Origin: Flaccisagitta enflata
Taxonomy: Eukaryota > Chaetognatha > Sagittoidea > Aphragmophora
NCBI GenBank assembly: GCA_965153355.1
Contig: OZ231127.1
Coordinates: forward strand, 25,544,001 to 25,608,000
Direction: 5' to 3'
DNA: 64,000 nucleotides
In this document: positions 24,701-35,347 of the stretch, piece by piece
Layout of the letters: each line of letters opens with the position of its first letter
Position numbering within the stretch: position 1 is the stretch's first letter
Position numbers and translations under genes: made by a program
The notes under the pieces: model-generated
Told to the model about the DNA's origin: nothing
What the model saw: the letters and a program-made list of their open reading frames with translations, nothing else
Database searches by the model: none

Positions 24701-24736
24701 CAAATTTACGGTTGATGCGGACTTCCATTTTTTAAA

Positions 24737-25493
24737 CAAAGGCCGGATACCAAAGTAGCATGCGGGTAGGGCAGGGGCAGTCATGAATAGGCTAACCCAA
24801 ACATTTGGGCAAGAGCTCATAGCAAAAAACCACCCATAAACGCACGCAACTAAACGAGGCCGGATACACGGCTACCCCAGTCGCATGTAAGTGGGCAGGG
24901 GCAGTGATGGAGAAGGTCATTGGGGCTCTTGGGCAAGAGCAATGAGCTAAAAACGCTCAAAAACGCCGAATATGTAATATGGTTACCAACCGACCGACAG
25001 ACAAAGCGGGATGTAGCTAACCAGTTGCATAGCAAACAACTAAAAACATATAGGATATAAATATATGCTAAATACAATTAAAACTAACCCGGATAACTAC
25101 ATGGCTGTTGCATGTGCGTGAGCGGGGGCAGTCAAATGGTTAACAAAGCATTTGGGCAGCAGCAGTAATGTAATAATCACCCGCAAAACACAGAGGCACT
25201 GACCAACTGATCAATGGATGGACAGACAAACACCATGACTGGTTACAGAGATGCGCAACTAAAAACAAATGACGTGGGGTCACAACATCGTTGCGGACGG
25301 GTGGGCAGGGGCAGCCCACCCCCTTCCACACCCAAGGCCCCACCCGACCCACGCTCCCACAAACACAAACATAAAAGCTTCTAAAACACTCGTTTTCCCA
25401 CTCTCCAACTCAATCACCTCTATGGATGGACGGACGGACGGGCCGACGGGTGGACAAAGCCTCTTATAGAGTTGCGTGTCAGCATCTAAAAAT
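24737..25493 (-). mobile_element. Cluster of four HINE-like elements, all in one orientation
   Basis: Copies at about 24737-24853, 24854-25047, 25085-25265 and 25262-25493 follow each other with little or no gap. The last has the subfamily E end (GACGTGGGGTCACAACAT, GTTGCGGAC). All show an opening GGCCGGATAC-like or E-type end and a closing ACTAAAAA-like hairpin end; the middle two are the most decayed. Confidence 0.7.
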
Positions 25494-25967
25494 ATGAAAG
25501 TGATATACTAAAAGATGATGTCCGTCACCGACGCGGCTCAAGTGTCAAATAGTTGTAAGAATGAGAAAACTCAGGAGTAAGAAGAACATTGTGAAATCTT
25601 AAGCACTGCATTGGTTTCTCCGCGACAGAGGGTTCTGTCATGCCAAGGCTGCAAGATTTGTAAATTCAACTCAGTGTGTCATGTCTTACCGATCGAGCAT
25701 CTGATACATGACAGAATCCAAAAATATAAATTGCTGAATCAACGTAAGGCCCAGGGCCGGGGCGGATGTTTCGCGGAAAATCCATTGTGGAAATCACATA
25801 CTGTTGTTCCCCGTAATCACGGATGCCATGAGTCCAACAAATGTTATCCGCGATAGGCGGATTTCTTTTGTTGCCAAAATGGACAATATGCGAGTGAGTG
25901 ACTATATTTTCACATCCATCATAGGCAGGTTTCTGTATCTCTTGGATCCGTTATAGCGGGCTAACTG
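25494..25967. other. No gene seen
   Basis: Ordinary sequence. The frame at 25611-25856 has no recognisable domain. Confidence 0.35.
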
Positions 25968-25969
25968 TA

Positions 25970-26562
25970 CACAGTGGGCCTTAACTAGGTATGAGTTAAA
26001 AAAAATCCCCAATGGTAGTGACTTGTATGAGTAGGGACAAATTATAGTGGAGAATTGATGTAAACCCTAAAAAATTCCCTTGAAAATTTTTGCAAAAATC
26101 GCTAAAAAGTATTAATTTTTGCATATATTTACAAATAGATCTCAGGGATAAATTAGTTTCAAAATTCTGACTCAAGATTCACATTCCTGGTGAAATTTCC
26201 AATCATTTGATAGGTCACACTATATACTTTCATAAAAAAATAAGATTTTGATATTTTAAGTAACGGCGGTATAAAAAATGAAATTTTTTTTCTTCATGAA
26301 AGTATATAGTGTGACCTATCAAATGATTGGAAATTTCACCAGGAATATGAATCTTGAGTCAGAATTTTGAAACTGATTTTTCCTTGAGATCTATATATAA
26401 ATATATATAAAAATTAATACTTTTTAACGATTTTTGCAAAAATTTTCAAGGGAAATTTTTTTTAAAGGGTTTACATCAATTCTGCACTATAAATTGTACC
26501 TACTAATGCCAGTCACTACCATTGGGGATTTTTTTTAACTCACCCAGTTAAGGCCCACTGTG
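25970..26562. mobile_element. 593-bp foldback element flanked by TGTA
   Basis: The two halves are near-perfect inverted repeats over more than 250 bp each. Ends are CACAGTGGGCCTTAACT and AGTTAAGGCCCACTGTG; the palindrome centre is near 26270. TGTA precedes and follows it. No coding capacity; family not assigned. Confidence 0.85.
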
Positions 26563-26582
26563 TGTATGTAAAAGTTAGGGAG

Positions 26583-26917
26583 CATGGACGTAGGGGACGC
26601 CACGTCCACCACGTCCATGGACGTGGTAAAAGTCGGGCTTGAAAAGCAAGTCGGTCTTGAATTAGAAGAGATTCAAGGTTGAAAAATTAAAAATTTCTTT
26701 GAAAAAGAGCCTAAAAGGAGAAAAATTAAACTGAGTTTGTTTAAATTATTACAAAAAGTCTTTAGATGGAAAGTTTTCATTCAAGAATAAAGCAAAAAGT
26801 AGCAAAATTACATTTCTTTTTATAGTTTTCAGTTTTTACATAAGTCGGACTTGAACCTCACTCGGTCTTGAAATGCAAAGTGGACGTGGCGAACTTCAGA
26901 GCTCCCCTACGTCCATG
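26583..26917. mobile_element. 335-bp hAT-type MITE with 8-bp target duplication
   Basis: A perfect 15-bp terminal inverted repeat CATGGACGTAGGGGA, with a second inverted block CGCCACGTCCAC, flanked on both sides by TTAGGGAG (26575-26582 and 26918-26925). Eight-base duplications are characteristic of hAT transposons. It lies 12 bp beyond the TGTA duplication of the neighbouring foldback. Confidence 0.9.
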
Positions 26918-27129
26918 TTAGGGAGGGTATTTATGAATTCGTTAGAATCCAAGACGGTGATGTGGGACCACAACGTTATGACGTATGAGGTCATGGGTTG
27001 GAAACGGACTTCTAGAATGCGTCCGTCTATGGGAAAAACACCAGCAGGATTTCAGGAGACTAGAACAACCCTAATTGTCGGAGACGGTTGGGCAGGGGTA
27101 GGAGGCGCCAAAGAACGACTTTGTAACAG

Positions 27130-27205
27130 ATCGACGGATCAAAAAGTGGCTCATAGAGGTATGTAGGAGGTCTCATACTATGAGTCATAGAGGTATGTAG
27201 GAGGT
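27130..27205. repeat. Short direct duplication
   Basis: CATAGAGGTATGTAGGAGGT is present twice, about 35 bp apart. The region before it (27010-27150) has GACGGTTGGGCAGGGG and could be a decayed HINE-like copy. Confidence 0.6.
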
Positions 27206-28062
27206 CTCACCGTCGGCCGGCAGCTCGTGTTCGCCTTTTTGCACAAACATTTTTAAGTACTTATTTTGTTTCGCATTAGATCGACTTTAAGACATTAGAT
27301 TGGAATCTAAAAAAAGAATTTGTCTAATTTGAACTTGAAACAATTAAAGACGCAGGACGAAATAACAAAAATAGATCACTCTCTTTAATCATTTAATTTC
27401 CGTTACGTTTTAAACTTTTCTTTAATCGCGCTGTCGGGGGCCAATTGTGGAAACTTTTTTGTCATTGAATTACTGACTTCTTCGAGCTGACAAGTTTACT
27501 TTTAATTGTAGTTTTTTTTTCTAAATTGTAGTTTATTCTTAATTGTAGAATGATGACGAAACGAGTAGAAAACATCCCTTCTAAACTAAAGACGCACCCA
27601 CAGACCCGCACCTCTTTCAGCTGAAACGTCGAAAATCCCCGGTTCCTCTCTGAGGATGGAAGTTTCATGGCAGCTACAAAAGTGAAGGCATCTTTTGGTG
27701 ATAAAAGAATCATGATTTCCAACATACCATGTACTAAATTTGAACAAATCCAGGTGATCACGGTTCGATCGCAATTACCACCGCAAAAAACGCAATTTGC
27801 GCAAGAAGGGGAAAAAATCCCTTGACAATCCGATTAACAACTACTTTTTTGGCTTTATTCAGTCGCGTGCTTTGGAGATTTTCTTTTGGTCTGTTGATCT
27901 AAAAGTCAGTGAGCCGTAAACGGTTAGGTCTCTAACACTTGTGATTATAACAACAGCTGTATCCCAATTTAGAAAGAAAAAAAAGCTTCTAGCTATTCAT
28001 CGGTCTCAGTAAGAATGTTAAACGATGGCGGAAACGGTTAAAATTGCTACATATCTACAATA
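27206..28062. other. No gene seen
   Basis: AT-rich with short frames. The minus-strand frame at 27462-27761 has no recognisable domain. Confidence 0.35.
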
Positions 28063-28255
28063 TTTTTTTTTGTCGCGTGCACGCGACTCTTCAACCCGCT
28101 TTGTCCGTCGGTCGGTCGGTTGGTCGGTCACGTTTTACTTTTTTTTATGATTTTGTTTCTCTGACCTCACTACTCCTTCCCAAATGGTCTAATGACCTCA
28201 AATTTGGCTCCTGCCCACCCGCACGGGACTGGGGTAGCCGCGTATCCGGCCTTCT
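28063..28255 (+). mobile_element. HINE-like element, subfamily A
   Basis: GTCGCGTGCACGCGACTC, CAACCCGCTTTGTCCGTCGG, distal GCACGGGACT (one mismatch), end CGTATCCGGCCTTCTTT. Confidence 0.8.
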
Positions 28256-28854
28256 TTCCATTGAAAGTTAGGTTCGACAACATTATTGAAATCTATTGGC
28301 TTGCATCGCACAATTGTAGCAGATGGGAATGTGAACAGACATGTCAACGTGCCCCTGAGAAGGCTTTAAGCCACAACTGGAATTCGAGATCCTTTTTCGC
28401 AGTTTGGAATATCCCAAAGAAAACAAAAAAAGAAGCGAAAAGGGAAAACATGGAAATCTCAAAATAAACGCGAGGGCATTTTTCTAGGTGGCTGAAAAAT
28501 ATATAAAAAAAAGATAACAGCCTTCAAAAAAAAAAAAAAAAAAAAATAAGAAGAAGCTTCCCAAGAAAAATGTCAAAAATGTTGGAATGGTGAAACAAGA
28601 AAAGAAAAAAAAAAAGATCGACAAAGAAACAAAAAAGAAAAGGAATAGAAAAAAAGAATCAGTGACAAGATATTTGCGCAAACAAGGAGAAAAGAAAAAG
28701 ATAGAATCGGGAGAGTGAAAGAAAAAAAAGGCAGGAATTGTTAAGTTTGGTGAGAGGGCATCCCAGAGCCGTTCGAGGACGAACACCAAAAAAGAACCAT
28801 AATGGTAAAACTCAAATCGCGGCATTTTCCCCGTTTTCAAGATGGGGTGGAACA
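28256..28854. other. A-rich stretch, no gene seen
   Basis: Poly-A and GAAAAG-rich from about 28500 to 28740. The Phe-rich minus-strand frame across it is a composition artefact. Confidence 0.4.
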
Positions 28855-29042
28855 TCTTAGCGACTATATTTTAGAGGGTTTGTCCATAGGAAGGAATGTA
28901 TGGAGCAGGGTCCGTAACGCGAAATAGTGATTTCTGATCATTACGGAGCCAGCCCAGCAAGTTTACAGCCCAAGACCACCCACCTACTGTCCCTGCCCAC
29001 CCACAAGCGACTTCTTATCGGCCGTGTATCCGGCCGTATTTA
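28855..29042 (+). mobile_element. Degenerate HINE-like element
   Basis: GAGGGTTTGTCCATAGG near the start, CTGTCCCTGCCCACCC and GCCGTGTATCCGGCCGTATT at the end. The hairpin is not recognisable. Confidence 0.55.
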
Positions 29043-29619
29043 TAAAAAGATTCAGCTCTTCAAACTTTTTTATCAAATGACAGAAAGTCACCAGTACAGC
29101 CTAGTCGAACACGAGTTAACGATGACGTTTCCAGAATAAGAGCGCCTGTAGGCTCTGAATAAGGACCGCATTTTCTTCGTCCTGATTACTTCTTTCCATT
29201 TGGCCAGTGGCCAGCGTATAGGGCTACCGACGCAATTAAAAAGCACAACATGAGGAACTTACCTTCTTCATTGGTTTATGATGGCATTATGACGGAGAGA
29301 ACGTGTGATTATGTGAGCGTCTTTATTCACTGAGAGCTGTGCGGAAACGACGGTGGACACTGGACAGTTAAGGAATTCATGCGACTGTATCACCGCCAGT
29401 TATTCCAATGAAGCAAATCTATTTCTAACTTTATGATAGCATCAACGTCCCTTCGCTTGCCGTCAGTTTACACAGGAAAGCAATTTGAAATAAACTCTAT
29501 CGTAGCAATTATGTCCCGTCGTCTGCTCGTACAGTTTTCAGCCGTCAATTCGAGAAAGAGCGAAATCCACATTATTTTTTGTGATGGCATTTTGACCGGT
29601 CGTCTGGTAAGTCTGGTTA

Positions 29620-30013
29620 CACGCTATTGACTGAGTAACAACGGTTTTTTTTTTCTGAGGCTCGATGTTGTTATTAAATGACGAGATGAGGCTCAAACCG
29701 TTGTTAAAATGTTGATATTTAATTCTCATCAATATTCTTAAGTAAGAGTTGGTTACAATGTCTGTACTAACATTCCTTTTGCTGCTTTCTGTGGAATAAA
29801 AGGGAACTAGGGTAGAAGGAAATAAAAGGAGTACAACAACGGAAATAATAGCAAATCTCAGAGAAAAGTTGTTATTAGTAAGACATGGGGCTGAAACGTT
29901 GTTATATTTTTTATTTTCTGAGGCTGATGATGTTGCTAGTAATGTTTTCATTTTTGTGACAATTTGAGCCTCAACGTTGTTATAAACAAGGTTGTTACTC
30001 AGTCAAAAGCGTG
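29620..30013. mobile_element. 394-bp MITE flanked by TA
   Basis: Ends CACGCTATTGACTGAGTAAC and its complement (GTTACTCAGTCAAAAGCGTG), with AACAACG continuing inwards; TA on both outer sides. Related TCTGAGGCTYGATGTTG and TTGAGCCTCAACGTTG blocks recur in the interior. Confidence 0.85.
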
Positions 30014-30565
30014 TACTGTTTCACGCTGATGAAATGCCCGCCAGTTTATCTAAGAGAGCCGCCGTCGTTTGACGACTGATAAACGACCTCCTTCAAGGCG
30101 TCAATCAGGCGTCAAATTTAACGCCATCGCAAATTCAGTTTTCACTTTCTTTTTCCTTTTTTTAGTACTTTTTTCTTTCGTTTCTTTCTTTCTATTTTCT
30201 ATTCTTCCTTTTTTTTTGGATGGATGAAAGTTTCTATTCACATCCTTCTTTTTTTTTTTTTAAGGTAGGCCTTTTTTTTTTCTTTTTCGTCCGTCTAGAA
30301 AAATTGGCAAGCCAAAAATAATTTAAACGTTACTCGACACAATTCAAGGCGACGTAGGGAGAAATATAACGACGACGGCGATGATGATAACGACGACCAC
30401 GACGACGACAAAAACGACGACGATGATAGCGATCTGTACAAAAACGTATAACGACTTTTGATGACAAATTGGAACCGGTTTTGGGGCTTAAAAAGCAAAT
30501 TAATGGGCATCAAAAAACGAAAGAATGAAATAGGAACGAGGCCCACGTTGGGACATTTTGTTTTA
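30014..30565. other. No gene seen
   Basis: T-rich to 30290; a GACGAC/GATGAT trinucleotide-rich patch at about 30360-30430. Confidence 0.35.
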
Positions 30566-31347
30566 CAGTTGAACCCCGCAATAAGTTATAGCCTATAACG
30601 GACTCGCTTTTAACAGAATTCTGCTTACAGAGTGATCAATCTCAAAGTGGGAAAAGTAATAAGTACACTCTTACATGCATGAATTCTATAAACTGAGATC
30701 ACTTTTTTCTTAAAGTACTATGTTTGATATTTGTTGTATCAAAATTTCATTGGTTTTGCTTAGATAGTTTGTCCACAACATCAATTTGAAATAAAACAAT
30801 CATCTACTGTTCTGGCTAAAAACCTTGTCAGATTTTCAAAGCATTGTTTTTTCTAAATTTCTCTTATTCTATATCAACTTGGGTTATTCACTCCAGATTG
30901 GTCGCAAATGAAAAATTGCACTGATATCTCCTGTTACAGACCAATCTGATATCTGTAGCTAATGCCATTCAGAAATGAGAGCAGTTTTAAGAAAAACTGC
31001 TTTGAAAATTGATCAAGATTTTTAGCTAAAACTGTAAATGATTGTTTTACTTCAAATTGATATTGTGGACGAAATATCTAAGCAATACCAATGAAATTTT
31101 AATACAACAAATGTCAAACATAGTACTTCAAGAAAAAATTAATCCAAAACTATAGTTTTGATATATGTAGAAATGAAAGCTTAATACTTTTCCCACTTTG
31201 AGATTGATCACCCTGTATAATAGACACTAATTCTTGGTCCCTTCAACCAGTTTTCTTTTATTTCATTTGTTTGCTATAACAGAATTCCGCCTATAATAAA
31301 CAAAAGTTGTTGGTCCCCTGAAATCCGTTGGAGCGGGGTTTAACTTT
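30566..31347. mobile_element. ~780-bp foldback with pogo/Tigger-like ends
   Basis: Ends CAGTTGAACCCCGC and GCGGGGTTTAACTT with TA outside. The opening CAGTTGAACC resembles pogo/Tigger-type ends from memory. Internal blocks at 30632-30664 and 31176-31210 (GTGATCAATCTCAAAGTGGG and complement), and most sequence between them, are also inverted repeats, so the whole element can fold. No transposase. Confidence 0.75.
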
Positions 31348-31756
31348 TAAATTTACTTTTAAATTTTATGAATAGCATATTCATTTCATTCGTAAAGACG
31401 AATCAGTTACTAGATTTGATAATCTTTTTGTTACTTTAAACATTTATCATTTGTTTTTACTTTATTTCTAAGTATCAAAACTAATCTTTTTTTACCATTG
31501 AATAATCCTTACGCAAATTTATACCAATTTTAGTTGCCTGCTAAGCAGCTCTCATCAAGTGCGATTTTGGTTGGTTGGTCCATCCATTGATCCATTTCAC
31601 TATTTATTCGTCCTTTTGGGCGCATCTACACTTTTTTGGTGTTTACAGGCTATTATGGCATCACGACGTCTGGCCAAATGATCATCGCAGTTACTCTATA
31701 CTCAAATATACAACATAACGAGTTCCCCATCAGCTTATGATAACTTTGGCAAAGAA
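31348..31756. other. No gene seen
   Basis: AT-rich. TTTTAGTTGCCTGCTAAGCAGCTCT (31531 on) may be a decayed hairpin end of a HINE-like copy. Confidence 0.3.
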
Positions 31757-31895
31757 AACAAGGCCGGATACCAGTCGCGGACGGGTGGGCATGGGCGGAA
31801 ACGCTGGTTTTTCCACTTTTCGACTCGTGCTCACCAACCGACCAACGGTCGGACGGACAAAGCCTCTTATAGAGTCGCTCGTCCGCGACTAAAAA
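31757..31895 (-). mobile_element. HINE-like element, subfamily B, short
   Basis: AACAAGGCCGGATACC, AGTCGCGGACGGGTGGGC, CGGTCGGACGGACAAAGC, hairpin GAGTCGCTCGTCCGCGACT and A-run. Confidence 0.8.
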
Positions 31896-32237
31896 GCGAA
31901 CACTTTATTTTGCTAGTTTCTGCTTAACTATGGGCCTGAACCATAGAAATTCCATGACCGTTTTAAAGTGCTGCAAAAAATCTTCCAAATGCGACGTTGC
32001 TGGTCATTGTAGCTTTATTCGTTTAGAAATGGCAATGATTTGAAGAAAAAAAATCGCTGATTGAAAAATGTGCTTATTTCAACTGTTTTCCAATGAGCGA
32101 TTTGAGTCTTTCCGTTTTTGTCAATAATGCAGCTCAGGATTGTCTTAGCTACTCGTTATCCTTGAGCAAATTAAAGAGCTTCAAATTTTCTTTAAGATGG
32201 CGTCAAGAACAAATTTTTAACTCGATTTTTAACTCAA
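31896..32237. other. No gene seen
   Basis: Ordinary sequence, short frames. Confidence 0.35.
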
Positions 32238-32417
32238 TTTTTAGTTGCGGACACGCAACTCTATAAGAGGCTTTGTCCGTCCGTCCGTCCGTCCGTCCGT
32301 CGGTCGGTCGGTTGGTCGGTTGGTCGGTCCGTCACGCTCGAGTTGAAAAGTGGGAAAACGCGCATTTCCGCCCCTGCCCACCCGTCCGCAACTGGTGGCC
32401 GTGTATCTGGCCTTGTT
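32238..32417 (+). mobile_element. HINE-like element, subfamily B type copy
   Basis: Left arm AGTTGCGGAC, right arm ACGCAACT, CTATAAGAGGCTTTGTCC, GTCC/GGTC tract, AAAACGCGCATTTCCGCCCC, distal arm GTCCGCAACT, end GTGTATCTGGCCTTGTT. Left and distal arms are exact 10-base complements and differ at one position from subfamily C in a compensated way. Confidence 0.85.
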
Positions 32418-32645
32418 AACTTTTTATGTTAGAATGAAGATAACCCATGAAAGTGGCGTAGTGAATTTCTAAATTCTTGACCAACTGTCTTCATTCTACT
32501 GCCATTTCTAAACGGATAGAGCTAGAACATCCAGCAAGGTCTCAATTGAAAGATCTTTCGCAGATCTTTAAAACGGTCTTGGATTTTGCTATGTTTTTCT
32601 CATTGCTTGGATGTGAAACATTGACAAACAAGTTGTTCGCTTTTT

Positions 32646-33215
32646 GGGCAGCGGCCCCGATGGGGCCGATGACCTATGCTTTCACATATGCAGAAATTTC
32701 TCCTCCTCCTTCTCCCCGTACCCCCCCCCTGCTTTCAGCCTCGAGGCTCAAATCCCAGCCTCGAGGCTCAAATCCCAGCCTCGAGGCTCAAATACTAGCT
32801 TCGAGGCTCAAATCCCAGCCTGGAGGCTCAAAACCCAGCCTGGAGGCTCAAATCCTAGCCTGGAGGCTCAAATCCCAGCCTGGAAGCTCAAATCCTAGCC
32901 TGGAGGCTCAAATCCCAGCCTCTAGGCCCAAATTCCAGCCTCGAGGCTCAAATTCAAGTCTTGAGGCACAAATCCTAGCCTCCAGGCTCATACACCAACC
33001 TCGAGACTCAAATCCCAGTCTCAAGGCTCAAATCTCAGCCACGAGGCTCAAATCCCGCCTTTAAGCTCAAATCCCAGCATCAAGGCCCCAATTCCAGCCA
33101 CCAGCATAGGTCATTGGCTCCTTTGGGGCCGCTGCCCCTCTCACCACCTCACACCCTCATACACTAACATAGGGGCAACGGGTACCGCTGACCATCTAAC
33201 GCTTTTGCCATAGTT
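32646..33215 (+). repeat. Palindrome-bounded element with 20-bp minisatellite
   Basis: Opens GGGCAGCGGCCCCGATGGGGCC, then ATGACCTATGCTTTCACATA, a TC-rich stretch, and about 18 units of CCTCGAGGCTCAAATCCCAG. Closes with GGTCATTGGCTCC and GGGGCCGCTGCCCCTC, then a tail ending ACCGCTGACCATCTAACGCT. The same structure appears inverted at 40.5-41.1 kb, so the palindrome ends, array and tail move or duplicate together. Confidence 0.8.
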
Positions 33216-33401
33216 ATATGCTTATCCCTCTGTGCGAGGGTTGCATTTCAAAGAATCGAGATTCCGCCACTTTGGAGTTTTGACTCTTGAATCGCGTGAT
33301 CGACGCAGTTGCGGGGTTGCTCGAAGCGGAACGAAAGGGGGAACGCTGAGTTCATGGGAGCAGCGCTTTGGTGGCGGGTTTAACTATCGACGGAGTTTGT
33401 G

Positions 33402-33526
33402 TTTTTTTAGTTGCAGACACGCAACCCTATAAGAGGCTTTGTTCGTCCGTCGGTCCGTCCGTTGGTCCGTCGATCATGGTGATCGAGTTGGAAAGTGTGA
33501 AAACGCGCATTTCCGCCCCTGCCCAC
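33402..33526 (+). mobile_element. Left part of an interrupted HINE-like element (subfamily B)
   Basis: AGTTGCAGACACGCAACC to CCCCTGCCCAC. Its missing distal arm and end are at 35308-35347 (CCCGTCCGCAACTGG, GTGTATCCGGCCTTTTT). Confidence 0.8.
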
Positions 33527-33860
33527 TAGGCCTGAGCTATACAGCATTTTTGTCAACTATACAATACCAATACAATATTTCCAAATTTTGGGACAATACA
33601 ATACCAATACAATATCATACTTGTTGAAATTATATACAATACATTATAATTATATACAATACATAACAATATGCATTTATAATTTTACTAATTTTATTAC
33701 AAACTAAGTATACAAATAGTTTAATAGATACTGCAAATAAGTATTTTCATTTTTTAAAAACTTTGTTTTTCTTTTGTGTAATTTTTTCTTAATCCACTGT
33801 CTGTTTTTGGCTATGCTATTTGTCTGTTTGTTTGTCTATCTGTTTGTCTTTCTGGGTTTT

Positions 33861-33866
<6 letters not shown>

Positions 33867-33891
<25 letters not shown>

Positions 33892-34300
33892 ATTTTGATT
33901 TTTCTTCTTCTTCCTCCATTTAATCTCCTACGGCTCTTAATACTCACTTTCACAGATTTGTATTCCTCTTCTTCTTCCTCCTCCTCTTTATATGTTTTTC
34001 TCACTTTAATTTTCTTCCTCCTCCTTTTCAACATCCCTCACCCACTCTCCTTCACTTTTACTAAATCCTCCTCTTCCTCCTCCTCTTAATCCCCTAAGGC
34101 TCCAGCCACTCAATTTCACTGATATAGATTTATATTCCTCTTCCCCCTCCTCTTCTATATCTTTCCCTCATTCAAACTTTCTCCCTCCTTTTTTTTCATC
34201 CATCACCAACTCTTACTTACTTTTACCAAATTTTCATCTTCCTCTTTCTTTTCATCTCTCACCTTCTCTACTCTCTTATTTTCTCTCAGACTCTTTAATG
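33867..34300. repeat. Pyrimidine-rich tract with a repeated ~200-bp block
   Basis: Short CT array, then TTCTTCCTCC-rich sequence. Two similar blocks start with AATCTCCTACGGCTC and AATCCCCTAAGGCTC. Confidence 0.65.
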
Positions 34301-34597
34301 CTCTTCCTCCTCCTCTGCATCATGTTCTGTTTTTGTCTCAGTTTTTTACAATAAAGGCGGCTCTCGCCGTAGGAAAAAAGTCGTAAGTGCGAGGTTTTGG
34401 AATTTTTTGTGATTGTGTTCTCTCTAGTTGATTGGCTTTTTTTTTCGGGCGTCTTTTTGGTTTGTTCCACTTTCTATATGTGTTTCTCTGTTTGTTCTTT
34501 GTTTGCCCGTCTCTTTCTCTCTTTCCCTCTCTCTTGTTTCTCTCATTTTCATTTTCTCTCTTCCCTTCTCTATCTCTCTCTCTCTCCCCTTCTCTCA

Positions 34598-34795
34598 TGT
34601 AACACGGGGTTACAATATTGTTGAGGATTGGTGCATAGAGGCATCCAACCCCCATCCACACTCCAACCTTAACACCCACACACAAGCATATAAACCGTTT
34701 TTTTTTTCCACTTTTCCACTCGGACGGACAGAAGGACCAACAGACCAATGGATGGACTGACGGACAAAGCCTCTCATAGCGTCCAGAGTTGAAAT
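34598..34795 (-). mobile_element. Decayed HINE-like element, subfamily E
   Basis: TAACACGGGGTTACAATATTG at the start, CGGACGGACAGAAGG and GACGGACAAAGCCTCTCATAG at the end; the hairpin is lost. Confidence 0.55.
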
Positions 34796-35307
34796 GGGAG
34801 AGAGACTGTGCTGCAAGGATGCACAATCATCACCTGGGACATTTCAAAGTTCAAATAAATTTCAACTAACTCGATTCCTTGTTTTTGAGAAAAATGCGAA
34901 AAATGCGAAAAAATATAAAAAGATTTAAAAAATCATAGCTCCGAAACTATCGATCGCAAAGAATTCTGCTTGGGGTCGTCTGAAAGAGGAGAATTAGCTC
35001 TTTCTTAGCTATTAATTTCATGCGTAGTCCCATTCTGCCCGAAAAATGCATCAACTTTCCCAAACGCCTCATAAAACAAAGGGAAATCCGTTTTACTCTG
35101 CAGGACTCAAAAAGATCGAAGGGACTTCGTCTCTTCGACTTTTTTCCAAATTATTCCTGGATCATCTTCATTATCATTTTCTTTAATATTGTACTGTATT
35201 GTATTGTATTGGAAAAATTACAAAATTGGTAATACATATTGGGAAAACCCAATACATTAGAATATTGTAAACCCAATACCAATACCCAATACAATCGCTC
35301 AGGCCTA

Positions 35308-35347
35308 CCCGTCCGCAACTGGTATTGGCCGTGTATCCGGCCTTTTT
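35308..35347 (+). mobile_element. Right part of the interrupted HINE-like element
   Basis: CCCGTCCGCAACTGG, then GTGTATCCGGCCTTTTT; continues from 33526. Confidence 0.8.

Larger units (their letters stand above)
33527..35307. mobile_element. 1,781-bp insertion with TAGGCCTGAGC ends and CAATAC-rich subterminal sequence
   Basis: The 11-bp terminal inverted repeats are TAGGCCTGAGC and GCTCAGGCCTA. Both ends are followed inwards by many CAATAC/GTATTG words for about 100 bp. It exactly separates the two parts of a subfamily B HINE-like element. The interior holds a pyrimidine-rich stretch (33867-34300), a nested HINE-like element (34598-34795) and no transposase-like frame. No clear target duplication beyond possibly one C. 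Confidence 0.75.

Noticed and set aside
28484-28855. 123-codon Phe-rich minus-strand frame
   Set aside because: Arises from poly-A and GAAAA composition; no domain.
29538-29951. 137-codon minus-strand frame with a hydrophobic segment
   Set aside because: Lies almost entirely inside the TA-flanked MITE at 29620-30013 and has no homology that I recognise.
32477-33064. 195-codon frame with repeating LKSQPRGSNPSLEAQIPAS
   Set aside because: It is the 20-bp minisatellite read through three frames; the inverted copy at 40.7-41.1 kb gives the same peptide.
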